Shown: positions 25,962 through 40,361 of the stretch, piece by piece
Layout: the number at the start of each line of letters is the position of its first letter
Position numbering within the stretch: position 1 is the first letter of the stretch
Assembly: GCA_026929865.2 (NCBI GenBank)
Contig: CM049413.1
Coordinates: 17,817,001 to 17,881,000, forward strand
Reading direction: 5' to 3'
Length of the DNA: 64,000 nucleotides
Origin: Hyperoplus lanceolatus
Lineage: Eukaryota; Chordata; Actinopteri; Uranoscopiformes; Ammodytidae
Notes under the pieces: model-generated
Databases searched by the model: none
The model's input: the letters and a program-made list of their open reading frames with translations, nothing else
What the model was told of the DNA's origin: nothing
Translations under genes and position numbers: made by a program

Positions 25962-28765
25962 CATGTGAATACAACTCACTCCCAGATTCATTCTCACCCA
26001 CACACATACACTTGTTTGCCTCAGGAAACAGACCGTCCTCCACTGTCTGTTTATGAACTCATCTGTTTGCTGCAGACAGGCTGGAGATGAGGGACATTTA
26101 TAGTGTGTTGCAGGACGGCCACACATTCAACATAATTAATCTACTGTCTAATTTACCCTTAGCACTACTGACGCACCTGGTCATCGTGTACAGCCATTTG
26201 ATAAAGTATCATAAAACTGTCCGCTGATCACAGCCATCATTTGCTCCATTTGCTACCTTTGAAAATCTCCGGAGGTTTTTTGTAGTTAGATGTTTTAGAC
26301 TACATACTAAGGAGTCTGTTGTTATTTGGTTAGAAATTAATGGAAACATAGAGCCTTGTTATGTAAAGGAATCATACCATCTGAGAGTGCCACATGTGCA
26401 GCAAAATAATTGAACAAGAAGGGGACATAGATTATGTGCTGGTTTGTGTGCAATGCTCTTGCACAACCTATGTGTTTTTTATTATATCAGTGTATATGGT
26501 CGGTGTGACTCCACCCACAGAAAGCTTCACTGTTAAGCCTGATGGGAACCGGGGATCAATAATAAATCAACTAGCAGATGGGTGACTGTCCCTCCTATCA
26601 TGTGTTGCGCCTCCTCATCATTTCCTCAGCCAAAGTATTAGTAAGCAGTAAACATACAATCACAGGAGTGAATCAGTACTATGTTAATTCTCGAATACTA
26701 CGAGAAATACTTTTCAAAGGCTCATCTCTACGTTTTATTTTTAAACGAAATATACAGGAGTATACAATACATTTAGTTATTTTTTGTTGGGAGAACTGAA
26801 TGATTACCAATACAGTGTATTGTTTCTACTTAATTTGTGTCTGATTGCACAACTTTCCTCTTGACTATGTTGCTGGGAATTATGTCAGCAGAGCCATAAC
26901 TTTTTTTTTATTTTTAGGAAAGTTCAAAAGATATTCATGGTGAGTGTAAAGATAAAATGACAGTTTTACAAGGACAGCTCAAACGTGCAATACAAGTTAA
27001 GAGGGAATTTCATTAAGCTATAAATCTGGAGACATTTTAGAAGCATCCAACACTGCCCTGCTTGAAAAGCAATGTGGAGTGTAGAGCAGGCCTCTCTTGA
27101 GGATGCTAAAGTCTTACCAGAAGATCAGTGGTTTTCATTCTTCCGCCCATCCAGGATGTCAACCACTAGCCGGCCCCCAGGAAATCAATGTACATCTTCA
27201 AACATCCTGGACACCACAACTGCAGTATCTGCAACCCTTTTATCTATTACTCTTGTAGATGCATAGAAGACCATTTCAGAGTGTGAAGCCTCGATTTTGA
27301 GTCACTGTCGAAAGCTATGAATAATAGTGGATAGAAAGGCATTTTTTGGGTTGCGCTGGAGATCTCTGTAAAGATAGTAAAGACGGGAAATCCTTCCTCA
27401 GTCGATGAAGGATTAATCCAGCAATTTAGTATCATACCTCCACAAAGTTGGTGGTGTTCTTGAGGACAAATGATCAAAATCAAAGCAGCATAATCAGATT
27501 TTATTCTGAATTCCCCTGATGCAGGTAAAGCTCCACAATACACATTTCTGCAAATACAGGATGACATCATCAAGTCACACTTCAGAAAGTTCCCATCAAA
27601 CTGATTTATTTTCCATCATTCTCCCTAGACTGAGTAGTACTAGTGCTTCTCCTAAATTGTACAATATCTGTTGAGTACCCCTTTATGTTGTAAAAAGTGT
27701 ACGTTTTTTTTATTGAATGATTAAGTTGTGCCTTGAGCTGTAGCACAGCAATTGAGTTCCCCCTTCCCAGTCAGTATAACTGTAATCAGATCTGATTGGC
27801 ATCATAGTTAAACATGCAACACCCTGCTATTTGAGGTAAATATGGGAAGTGCAGCATAAATAAGCTCGTACCACTTGCTGCACTAATTAGTAATCATCAT
27901 ATTCACATTCCTGAAATGTAACCACAAAAGCTTATATCTGAGTAGGTTGATGAATCAGTATTGAAGATGTTTTCCTAATTTATTTATTGCTATAGCTCAA
28001 GACACAGACACAGTTTGTCATCTACATGTGAAGGTATTTCTTTTCACAACATGTTTCTATTCTAGTCGTTTGACAGTACTCTATGGCCAACAATGGTGTG
28101 ATAAGAGTGGACTGCTGTTAAAAGGTTTCATGAAAGATGACAACGCCCTCAGCATGATATCGAGAAATGTCCTACCCTAAACAAAGGTGCCATTTTGAAA
28201 ACCAAAAACTTTGCAGTACACTTGTGCAACGTGTCTGTTGAGTCACAGTCAAGTCTCTTCAAATGATGGAAATTGTTGTCAGAAAAGGTGGGCTATAGAA
28301 GGCTGAGCTACTACAGCCCAACATGGTGATTGTGTCCAAGTTTAAGATGCTATTCTTAACACAAGCCCCTGGCAGCAGTACCTTTGGCTCTGATATAGCA
28401 AGCATTATGGCTTCCAAGCTATCCAAGATAAGACATTATTATTAAAAAAAATATTAAATGTAGGTAATTTGTTTTGTGCACAATGCAACTGAGATGTGCT
28501 AGTGCTCAGGCAGGGGTACAGCTTGTCTTTTCTGTTACACAGGAGGGGAGAAGGTCCAATTGAACTCCAGTGATATTCTATTGGGTGAAGCAGTGAGCCT
28601 GATATCAACTTAACCTCTCCAATCACTCACCCAGAGGGATTCCGCGGATATGCAGTGGCACTGTCAATCATCTATGAGTGGGTCTGAATGGGTATGTAAC
28701 TCATGTCACACCCCCCTGCAGTGTTCCTTCCATCCATTTTGCCTCTGTGGGGGTCACACAGACTA

Positions 28766-29390
28766 ACGGCCACTGCACACATCCTGCGTCTACCTCTGGA
28801 GCGCGTCACCTTACCTTACTGCTGCGTCTCTCTGACTATTCTCGGACACACATGGAACGTCTCAGCAGCAGCTGCTGCTGCAGCACTGCTTCTAAAAGCC
28901 CTATCTTTCTACATAGAGTTTTCATAGATAATTCCCATTAAAAATGAAGTTATTTCCTGTCATTTATGATGCATATGATTTATATTGAGTCTAATATTGA
29001 GTCTGGACAGTAATCCGTGCGCCCCATTGCCTTTTTCTTTTTTTTTTAAATTTTCGCTTGTTGGAAGTCTTATTTTGAAAGGGACACACCAGGAAATGGT
29101 GAAACTACAGCAAAAGCTGCCAGTATGAAGTCAATATGACTCGCAGCAGAGTATTTCTCTATCAGTTAAAGCAGAGAGACCCGAGAGAGACGCGCGGCTC
29201 TCAGAAAAAAATAGGCAAGCCTCCTGAGGTAAAGGGGAGCGTCTCTGCAGACGTGCCTCCGACGCGCATCAGCAGTGCGTCTGAGGTTGGATGTGTGCCC
29301 GCTCTAGGATGATTACACGGTCAGTGACAAAAAGTTAGACGCAGACGCGAGGTAGACGCGCAGTAGAGGTAGGATGTGTGTGGAGGCCGT
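28766..29390 (+). mobile_element. MITE copy 2 (internally deleted form)
   Basis: The ends ACGGCCACTGCACACATCC and GGATGTGTGTGGAGGCCGT are inverted copies with about two or three mismatches, and TA lies on each side (28764-28765 and 29391-29392), a possible 2-bp target duplication. The element is 625 bp. It aligns in reverse with the copy at 19963-20829. Compared with that copy it lacks about 370 bp, and the breakpoint falls where the longer copy has two similar GAAAYACTCTG words. No coding capacity. Confidence 0.75.
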
Positions 29391-32300
29391 TAAACACTTT
29401 CACATATTTCTCTCCTTCATCTCTCTCTCTCTCTGTTGATCTTTCAGATGCTGCTTGCCAGTTGGTGAGTTTGACTGCTTTAACATATCAAAGGTGCTGT
29501 GCAGGGGAGAAAGCTCCTCATTATTTCAATGGCCAACATCAAGCAACTGCATATTGGTAAAACACAAGGGGTGGGGGTGGGGGCCTTGAAGGGGACAGAG
29601 TCAACACAGTAAAGTTAGGCAACAGATTGTGAAAATATATTGATTTTGATCCTAGTGCATCGCAAGTATTCTTTGTTTTTCTTTTCAGGTAATTAAGGCA
29701 CATGGAAACACATTTGTGACTTTGTCCTCTTCTCATCACTTATGTGCTTCGATCTTATCTTCCACATCATGTTCTAGCTAACATTTTACTCTCTTTGTTT
29801 CTACTTTAGTAATCTTTTGGCAGATTAATTACAACTGGCATGGCATCAGCATGTTCACCTTCTCTGAGGTCTAGTTTTCTCATTGTATCTAATTGTTTCC
29901 CATGCTAGATAATGCAATAGTATCCATAACTATGCTGTGGGCTGTACTGGCCATATTGAACTCAATAAAGAATGGCTTGTGGTTGTGTATGGGAACAAAA
30001 CGCGATGTGAATAGACCCCCACTCTCAAAGTCATGCTGGGATGTGGACCATCTGCAGACAAATATGAGACGGTGGGATGACGGATAATGCAACAGCACCG
30101 CTAAATGAGAGGGGATGGAAGGAAAGCAAAAGACAAGTGCTTGGATTCAATTTAGCTGTTTATCATATACATGAAGGTTCGTGTTCAACTGAGCCAGGGA
30201 TAACAATCAATCGTGTGGCATGCAAATCCGTCTCCATTTCCTTGCCATTTCCAGCCTTCCACATAATTCCACTGTGTGTCACGTGGAAGTCTGCCTGCAT
30301 CTATTTGCTCTGCTAATGTCCATTAATGCCATCATACCTGACATGCTCAGTAAGAGCTCTGCTCTTGAACACATTTTCATTTCCTAGTAGCTATTGAAAT
30401 TGATTAGTAGACGATATGGCCATGTGGCTTGAGTGGTTATATATAGAGTCTTCCACTAAATGTCAGTCTTGTATTAATAAAGGTGGTAGTGGGAGTTGAC
30501 GTAGCAAATGGAACACTCAATGCAAAAGGCCATTTATTCTGTACAGAGGGCTGATATTGCAGCACCTACTTTATTTTGATAAGTATGTTTTTTGTTAACA
30601 CTATGCGCAACACGTTCACATACAATCAGGTTACCATAACAGGTGTGTTGCTATCCAAGAGCGAAAATAAAACTTGTTTGGGAGATGATGGATTTCATTG
30701 TTGAAAAATACAGCACAGGTACCTCTGCAACCATTATGGCTATACAAACCCTAATCATCAGTCCATTTTTTCACCATTTATCTTGGTCTAGGTTGCAGAG
30801 GCAGTAGGCTGAGCAAAGACGCCCAGGTGTCCTTCTCCCTGGCCACATCATCCACGGCAATCTAATGTAATCACAATCACTAGGAGAGCTCGTGCAATAC
30901 ATAATCACACTAATTGCTGCGTTTGCGGTTTAATTGTATTTAATATTAATGTATCAGAAAAAGTATGACCCATAAAGATGACTATGGGAAACTAATTTGA
31001 AGCGCTTGTATGCACAATCTCATTGTTTTGGTTCCCACCCATGATTATTGGTAAGGATTGAAATATGAATCTTAAATATAAAAGCCGCCAATCACAAATA
31101 TTCACAGATATGCTTATCTTGCTCTGAGGTATCAACTAACTAACTAGGAGACACACAACCTGATAAATAGCTATCTGCAGTTTCATTGTTGGGCAGGATA
31201 ACAAAGGTGGGTGGAATAACAAGTTCTGTGGTATTGAGTGTGCACATAGGATTTTACTATCTCCCACATGACTCACATTATCAAATAGCCTTAAAAAATA
31301 AAGTTCCTTGTGCTTCTGATGTTCCTGCTCAGGGAAACACTTTCATAAACAGAACTTGAACCTACAAAAAAGTTCCTCAGTTCCATTTAGACCTTTCTCC
31401 TGCTCTATTCTAATCATTGGCAGCAAACCTCATCCTCCATGCTCATCCACTTCATGTTTTTTGTATTTTGTCTGCCCTGAACTGCTCCAACAAACCTTTT
31501 ATCCAAGCCTGCACCCCGTACCCTTTCACTTCAGAGGCTTAACAATTACAAATCATCTTGAACGTTTCACAAAGGGGATATTATTGCAGATACATGAAAG
31601 CAAGCTTCATTTTAAACTTCACTAAAGCATGGATAGAGGGATGCTAATGATGCACGGTAAGGGAAGCCCCACCGTTGTGATAGGTGACCTCTGAAGTACT
31701 TGATTATGGGCAAGACTTTGATAATCCTTCTCTTTAACATAATTAAAGTGAAGTACAATTCATGGAATGTTGGCTCTGTAGCATATTGCTCCCTGGGATT
31801 GATGGGTGCCCTACATGAACATTCATAAATGCTCATCACTAACCTCCACCACGACCCAACCACCTTCCCTTCAAATGCATCAACTCTCAACTCCCCAAAA
31901 AAAGTAATTTTTGTGACTTTGCTGTCTGTTGAATACAAAGTGAAGTGATTACATGGAGACCTCCCACTGCTCTCAGCAAACTGCTGCTTCTGTAACTCAG
32001 ACTGGCATGGAGGCTTGGCACCAGCTCTGCCTAGGTTTAGTGCCCCCTGTACACCCCCTCCCCTGCTCTCATTAGCATACAGGCCATGTCTCACTGACTG
32101 CCAACCTTTAGGCAGTGATTTCATCTTGTCGTGATACGCAGTGAGGGAGTGCATGCTGCCAGACTCTGACGGCTACAAAATTGCAGGAAGGCTGTGGAAG
32201 GGAAAAAGGAGAAGAAAAAAAATCACAAATCGCTTGGCAGAACGTCAAGAAGGAAGGGGGACTGAACTCGCAGACCAACTACTCCACCTTATATTCTTCT

Positions 32301-34850
32301 GTTGGTGTTGGTGTTGGGAGTTATTGATGATGTAATTGACCAGCCTAAGGACAAGGGAAAAAGCTATAGAGGAATAAGATTTTTTTTTTTTTCTCCAAAA
32401 TGGAGGCATCAGTGAAGGCAGCCAAGTTCCACTCCTGCGTTGTAGGTCATCTTATTGATTGTAAGTTAACGGTAATTGAAGGAGACTGCACTCTGTTGTT
32501 AAGAAGAGACATGGCCCTTAGGTCTTCGGCTGGCTCGTCCCCCAGGTAGTCCTGCTCTGCTGGTTTATGGCCATCAGGGCTACAAAAATCCAAACTTGTT
32601 TATATCCAATGCCAGTCCTAATCACCCCTTCTCTCACTCTCTCTACTCTTAGCTGATTCCTCTTTCAACCTTGTGTCTTCATTTCCTTTTCCAAGAGACG
32701 GACCGTATTAAGCAAACTGATCAGCACCAGCAATCCCTATTTGCTAATTATGTGACCACATGTTGTTAAGAAGAGAAAATCGTTGAGGAGGATACAAGGA
32801 GCACCTGAACTTTCCACTAAATTATTTTTTCTCTAATAAAGGTTACCATAATCTTCAAAATACTGAAAACATGCAAAACATAAATAACACAATACCATCT
32901 TCTGAAGTCCATACCCTGCCCTTATCATAGGGATAACAGACTGTTGTAGAGAGCCATCATCTCCCCAGTTTCACCAAACATATTTAGTATTTACGTGTCT
33001 GCACAGTTGTCAGGCAGAAATAGAATGTATCATTCTGAATGGGGATGAAAGTCACCAAGTGAGTTTGAATACACCTGGCTGTATGCACATGTTCAATGTG
33101 TGCATTTAAAGGCCCGTGTAGACACGCTGAAAATCTGAAAAAATATTGTGTATTTATAAAAGAATAATATTAAAATAACAGTAGTGTGTGGAAACACATA
33201 CTAATTCACCCTACTGTGTGGTGCGATGAACATGAGAATAAGTTGTTGCCTTGGGGTGCCAGTTTTGATGGTCAATATCATTCTGACATGTTGGAAACCT
33301 GAACTCCAAGTTGCCTACTTTATAGGCCTGACATTTCCTTCAACTTGCTCGGGCCTTGACATAGGTGATCAAACATGTTCTCTGATTCGTGCGAAACTTT
33401 GATCCCACATGGCTGCCACCGTGCCAAATTAGTAGCTGTAAAAAATGATTGGATTGGCCTTGTTTAACTAACTAATAAATAGGCAGCTTCAATCAGATCC
33501 CCATCCCTCTGTCAAAAGTAATTTCTGCTCTCACTTTTTCCCTGAATTTAGAAATGGGATGACACACACACACACACACACACACACCACCTTCTTCCTG
33601 CCAACTAAAATCGGTTCTCATCCGTACAGACGCTCACACACACACACACACACACACACGCAACGGCCAATTTGTGTCTGTCAGCTCTGTCCCTCTTTGC
33701 ATTTTGATGGATCTTATCTGCAGAAAATGGACGCCCCATTCTACCTTTCAATAATGCAAGACATTCTCTTGAGCCTCTACACTACCTCTTACGGAGCACC
33801 TGGAGAAATTACTTGCTGTGGATTGTGGCCTGGGTGGAGAAAAAGGCTAAGGAAATAATGTACCATACCCTATTATTGTCCATCTCCATTCTCTTCCTGT
33901 GTTATTGCTTTGCCAGCCCTGTTGCCTTGACTGTCTCTCTCTTGCGACCGTGTTTTTCTTCACCTAAATGTCATCTTGTCTCCCTAGCCATGTCCATGTG
34001 TTTGTAATATAAAAACATAAATTCAGTTATCTGTGGGGTTTTGTTCCAAGTTCGAGTGCATTTATTGCGTTCTATATTCCTTCACCGCAAGCATATCTCA
34101 ATTGACTTTACAGAGACGGGGTGGGGGGGAACACTACATCAAACTGTACGTCGCTCTTGAGAGAGAGATTTGTTCCTCTTCCGCTGCAATAAACACCACA
34201 CATGGCCCCCGACCATAACTGCGCTATATTCCGAGATGCACAACACATTTTCAGATGATGAACAGTAACGTTAACTTAACCACAATAACATCACGACTGC
34301 AATTATGTACTGGCACTTCCCAAAGACACACACACACACTGGGAGAACCTAGTAGTAGAAGAGCCAGTGGCCACACAGTAGCATATTCAGAAGGGCATAA
34401 ATGTTCTAGTTGTGACTGACAGAAATATTTTTTGAGCGGGGTTTCTTTCGGAATTTGAGTGTGTACTTACTTGTCAAAGAAAAAGGTGGGACAATCTATT
34501 TTGTGCATTCATGCTGTGTGGAAGACAGTACACTGTATTTGAAAATAGATATTGTAATGGAAATCGATTACTAACGCAACACAATTGTTTAAGCCTTCTC
34601 TGAAAGGGATTGAGTTAATGCAGTTAACATGTAAAAGGCTCTCTGGATGTAACTTGAGCATGCAATATAATTTATACATTCTCGAGAACCATGCTATCAC
34701 TTCTTGATGCAGTAAGGGACATTGTGGTAAAGCACACTGTACCACTTGATGGAAGTTCTGACTCAGGAAGTTAATTTCTTTAGCAGCTTGGCTCACACTT
34801 GTTTCCCAGGGACAAGGAGACAAGTTTTTCATGGCCCATTGGCCTGATCT
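29391..34850. other. Intergenic, no gene seen; some stretches look constrained
   Basis: Includes small CA tracts at 33562-33587 and 33635-33659 and a 180-codon minus-strand ORF (31612-32154) that I do not believe is a gene. Parts of 30-33 kb have the balanced composition and homeodomain-type AT words of conserved non-coding DNA. Confidence 0.4.
33562..33659. repeat. Two (CA)n microsatellites
   Basis: Two short CA runs, 33562-33587 and 33635-33659, separated by about 47 bp. Confidence 0.92.
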
Positions 34851-36632
<1,782 letters not shown>

Positions 36633-37752
36633 GCCATGAACTAGTTCAACTCATTTACTGTGAGTTCAGCAGCTTACTGCTAACTGTTAAAGACAAGCTA
36701 AAAAGAAAGCACATAAATAAATAAATAAATGTAATCACTCATCCTTTACTAATTAATTATTTTTTGTATATCTGATACTCACATGAAAACATACTAATTC
36801 CTTAGTTTCTGTGTAACATTTGGCCATCACCTTACAATACGTCAACAACATTTTCGACAAAAGTCAGCTCATCCCTTGGTCATTATTTTAGAAATATTGG
36901 TGGATGTCATCCACTTATTGTCATACTGATTATTTAAACCTGCAAAGATGCTTTCAAACTCATAGTTGAGAGTAGAGGTGTTGCTGCGGTCAGATTTGTT
37001 TGTACAACCAACACACACACACACACACACACACACAGTACAGTACATGACCTGTCCGGGCTTACAGGTCGACATGCCCTGTTGCACTTGCTCTGGCGCC
37101 TGGAACAGATGAAAGGCTTGGAGAGAAGGGGAGAACTTGTGTAGTGTGGCCGCACTCCTCTGCACCATTAGCGGTGCGTGGCTGTGCTGTGGCTCTCCCC
37201 CCTGCTCACACTGAGTTATCCACCTCCTCCATCACCCCCTGTCTCTCTGCAGCCTAATGTGGTCTGGGCTCGCTGTAGCATGCAGCAAGCCGGCCCTGCC
37301 TGGTCAGCCATTAATACTGACCCATTTCCAGACAGCTCTCTCAAATTAAGAGATGGAGAAAAAAGAGTGGAGGATTCTTTTTACGAAATGGTTTTGGCAT
37401 TCATTTTCTAGGCTGCAACATGATCAAAAGTTTTCATGTGTGCATCGTGTTCAAGGAGAACACTTGAAAGATCTCTGCTTTGAAGGGGGAACAGTACAGC
37501 TGAGTGCACATGCAAATGCATACGTGTGTCTGCTTCAGTCTATGTATAGTTTACTATTGTCAGTGTACTTACTTTCAAAGCACTCTACCTCCTAGCATTC
37601 TATACGCTAAAGAAACTCTTCTAGAGATATGGTCCGGAAGTATTCATAATGCTCTTGTAGCCTTTAGCCTTTTTTTCTCTTGCAATATGTGTTTTTTTTG
37701 TGCTGTTCTTTTGTTGCTAGGTATTACTTTCGGTGTTGCATCAAAGTTCATC
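36633..37752. other. Intergenic, no gene seen
   Basis: Mixed-composition DNA. A pyrimidine tract ending in CTCTCTGCAG near 37250, followed by a G/C-balanced stretch, looks like a splice acceptor, but no coding exon could be supported. Confidence 0.4.
37011..37037. repeat. (AC)n microsatellite
   Basis: About 27 bp of AC repeat. Confidence 0.9.
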
Positions 37753-37754
37753 TA

Positions 37755-39367
37755 CACTCAACAAAAATATAAACGCAACACTTTTGTTTTTGCTCCCATT
37801 TTTCATGAGATGAACTTAAAGATCTAAAATTCATTCCAGATACACAATATTACCATTTCTCTCAAACATTGTTCACACATCTGTCTAAATGTGTGATAGT
37901 GAGCACTTCTGCTTTGCTGAGATAATCCATCCCACCTCACAGGTGTGCCACATCAAGATGCTGATCTGACATCATGATTAGTGCACAGGTGTGCCTTAGA
38001 CTGTCCACAATAAAAGGCCACTCTGAAATGTGCATTTTTTTGCTTTATTGGGGGTCTGGGGACTCAGAACCAGTCAGTATCTGGTGTGACCACCATTTGC
38101 CTCATGCAGTGCAACACATCTTCTTCGCATAGAGTTTATCAGATTGTCAATTGTGGCCTGTGGAATGTTGGTCCACTCCTCTTCAATGGCTGTGCGAAGT
38201 TGCTGGATATTAGTGGGAAGTGGTGCACGCTGTCGTATACGCCGGTCAAGCACATCCCAAACATGCTCAATGGGTGACATGTCCGGTGAGTATGCTGGCC
38301 ATGCAAGAACTGGGACATTTTCAGCTTCCAAGAATTGTGTACAGATCCTTGCAACATGGGGCCGTGCATTATCTTGCTGAAACGTGAGGTGATGTTCATG
38401 GATGTATGGCACAACAATGGGCCTCAGGATCTCATCACGGTATCTCTGTGCATTCAAAATGCCATCAATAAAATGCACCTGTGTTCTTCGTCTATAAGAG
38501 ATGCCTGCCCATACCATAACCCCACCACCACCATGGGCCACTCGATCCACAACATTGACATCAGCAAAGCGCTCACCCACGCAACGCCACACACGCTGTC
38601 TGCCATCTGCCCTGAACAATGTAAACAGAGATTCACCTCTCCAACGTGTCAGACGCCATCGAATGTGATTTTCCCAATCAAGGCTGTTACGGCGACGAGC
38701 TGGAGTCAGGTCAAGACCCCGATGAGGACAACGAGCATGCAGTTGAGCTTCCCTGAGACGGTTTCTGACAGTTTGTGCAGAAATTGTTTGGTTATGCAAA
38801 CCAATTGTTTCAGCAGCTGTCTCAGTGGCTGGTCTCAGACGATCTTGTAGGTGAACCTGCTGGATGTGGAGGTCCTGGGCTGGTGTGGTTACACGTGGTC
38901 TGCGGTTGTGAGGCCGGTTGGATATACTGCCATATTCTCTGAATCGCCTTTGGAGACGGCTTATGGTGGAGAAATGAACATTCAATGCACGAGCAACAGA
39001 TCTGGTTGACATTCCTGCTGCCAGCATGCCAATTGCACGCTCCCTCGATGCTTGTGGCATCTGTGGCATTTTGCTGTGAGACAAAACTGCACATTTCAGG
39101 GTGGCCTTTTATTGTGGACAGTCTAAGGCACACCTGTGCACTAATCATGATGTCAGATCAGCATCTTGATGTGGCACACCTGTGAGGTGGGATGGATTTT
39201 CTCAGCAAAGCAGAAGTGCTCACTATCACACATTTAGACAGATTTGTGAACAATGTCTGAGAGAAATTGTACAATTGTGTATCTGGAATGAATTTTAGAT
39301 CTTTAAGTCCATCTCATGAAAAATGGGAGCAAAAACAAAAGTGTTGCATTTATATTTTTGTTGAGTG
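37755..39367 (-). mobile_element. Tc1/mariner transposon with long inverted repeats
   Basis: The ends begin CACTCAACAAAAATATAAA on both sides (inverted) and are flanked by TA at 37753-37754 and 39368-39369. The terminal inverted repeats are about 280 bp (37755 to about 38036 and about 39090 to 39367). I count about nine mismatches between them by eye, roughly 3 percent, so the insertion is moderately young. The transposase lies on the minus strand between the repeats. The total length of 1613 bp is that of a complete Tc1 element. Confidence 0.95.
38074..39084 (-). CDS. Tc1-family transposase, open frame but first catalytic Asp lost
   Basis: This 336-residue frame would cut and paste the element by binding its inverted repeats. 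An N-terminal helix-turn-helix pair (residues about 10-110) includes MSTRSVARALNVHFSTISR and a second domain with NQTISAQTVRNRL. The catalytic part has GGGGVMVWAGIS, then QQDNARPHVAR (second Asp), then YSPDMSPIEHVWD (Glu); 34 residues separate that Asp and Glu, as in DD34E enzymes. The first catalytic site, which in relatives reads like VLFTDESRF, here reads RWRGESLFTLF. About five residues, including the Asp, appear to be missing without a frameshift. It ends NGGHTRY, the usual family ending. The start Met at 39084 precedes MPQMPQ; a Met a few codons later is equally possible. Probably inactive as an enzyme, perhaps still able to bind DNA. Confidence 0.9.
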   Translation of the reverse strand: MSHSKMPQMPQASRERAIGMLAAGMSTRSVARALNVHFSTISRLQRRFREYGSISNRPHNRRPRVTTPAQDLHIQQVHLQDRLRPATETAAETIGLHNQTISAQTVRNRLREAQLHARCPHRGLDLTPARRRNSLDWENHIRWRLTRWRGESLFTLFRADGRQRVWRCVGERFADVNVVDRVAHGGGGVMVWAGISYRRRTQVHFIDGILNAQRYRDEILRPIVVPYIHEHHLTFQQDNARPHVARICTQFLEAENVPVLAWPAYSPDMSPIEHVWDVLDRRIRQRAPLPTNIQQLRTAIEEEWTNIPQATIDNLINSMRRRCVALHEANGGHTRY

Positions 39368-39581
39368 TAATTTGTTGTCCCAATTTCCCTTGCAGCCAGT
39401 CAGTCAATCATCGGGGGGGAAAATGTTTCGAAAAACAGGAGGGAGATGAAATGAGCTGAGACGTTGTGAGTGAGATGTGCCTAAAAACACACTATGGGAG
39501 ATGGGAGAAGCGTACTAGACAAAAAAAGGCAGAAATCAGGCTGGAAGGATGAGAGAGAGAGAGAGCAGAAAGCGAGAAGGA

Positions 39582-39582
39582 G

Positions 39583-39680
<98 letters not shown>
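39582..39680. repeat. (GAAA)n microsatellite
   Basis: About 24 units of a pure purine tetranucleotide on the plus strand, preceded by GA-rich sequence from 39551. Confidence 0.97.
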
Positions 39681-39825
39681 CATCCAGGTGAGCGATGAGT
39701 GTGCTGACCTTCCCCCCTTGCTGTCAGAATACAATAAACCCAGCAGCCCTGTGCCCCTCTGGCTGGATCAGACTGCCAGTCCATCAGTTGTCCCATTAAC
39801 ATGTCAAAACAACACAAACTAAACA

Positions 39826-39845
39826 AACACACACACACACACACA

Positions 39846-39883
<38 letters not shown>
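39826..39883. repeat. (CA)n microsatellite
   Basis: About 58 bp of CA repeat with one CT interruption. Confidence 0.94.
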
Positions 39884-39887
<4 letters not shown>

Positions 39888-40333
39888 CGCACAGCGAGCA
39901 AGAGGACAGGGCTGAATGGATGCCTTTTGCTCGAAGGAGGACTGGCGGTTAAGGCTTTGTAGTAGAGAGATGTACTGCTGAGCATTGTGGATCTGTCATC
40001 AGTCATTTTTTGTCTCACTGTCTCACTTTTTTTCTTGTTCTCCTTCTGTCTGCAAACAATAGCACAACGGCAATGCACCAGCAGCACCCACAAGCAAAGA
40101 AGAGAGAGGCGGCGGAGAGGTTAGGGGATTCTATTCATCCATACACATTGCATGGAATATTATTCAAGATTTATGAAGAAGCAGCGTCTCCGGAAATATT
40201 ATTAGAATCTGGCGTCTTGTGTGAGTCTGCGCATAACATTGAAATGGGTCACATTGTTGTGATCTTATAAGCAGCCCCCTAAATTATGCTCCAAATCTCT
40301 TTCTCACCCGTCTCACAAGGTGAAAAAGAAGAC

Positions 40334-40361
40334 GGAGGGAGGGAGGGAGGGAGGGAGGGAG
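40334..40361. repeat. (GGGA)n microsatellite
   Basis: About seven GGGA units; G-runs of three repeat at 4-bp spacing. Confidence 0.9.

Larger units (their letters stand above)
25217..28763. other. Intergenic, no gene seen
   Basis: AT-rich sequence with two CA tracts (25778-25805 and 25869-25959). ORFs up to about 110 codons show no domain. Confidence 0.5.

Noticed and set aside
31612-32154. 180-codon minus-strand ORF, the longest outside mobile elements
   Set aside because: No recognisable domain, no splice or Kozak support, mixed composition; probably chance, possibly helped by constrained non-coding DNA.
34021-34210. tRNA-like GTTCGAG word near 34050
   Set aside because: No matching A box or cloverleaf stems around it; not a tRNA or a recognisable tRNA-derived SINE.
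38335-38850. 171-codon plus-strand ORF
   Set aside because: Antisense shadow of the Tc1 transposase at 38074-39084.
39492-40093. 185-codon minus-strand ORF with FLSFFLSFF repeats
   Set aside because: Driven by the GAAA tetranucleotide, whose length is not a multiple of a codon but leaves all frames open, and by a CA tract; no membrane-protein family is implied.
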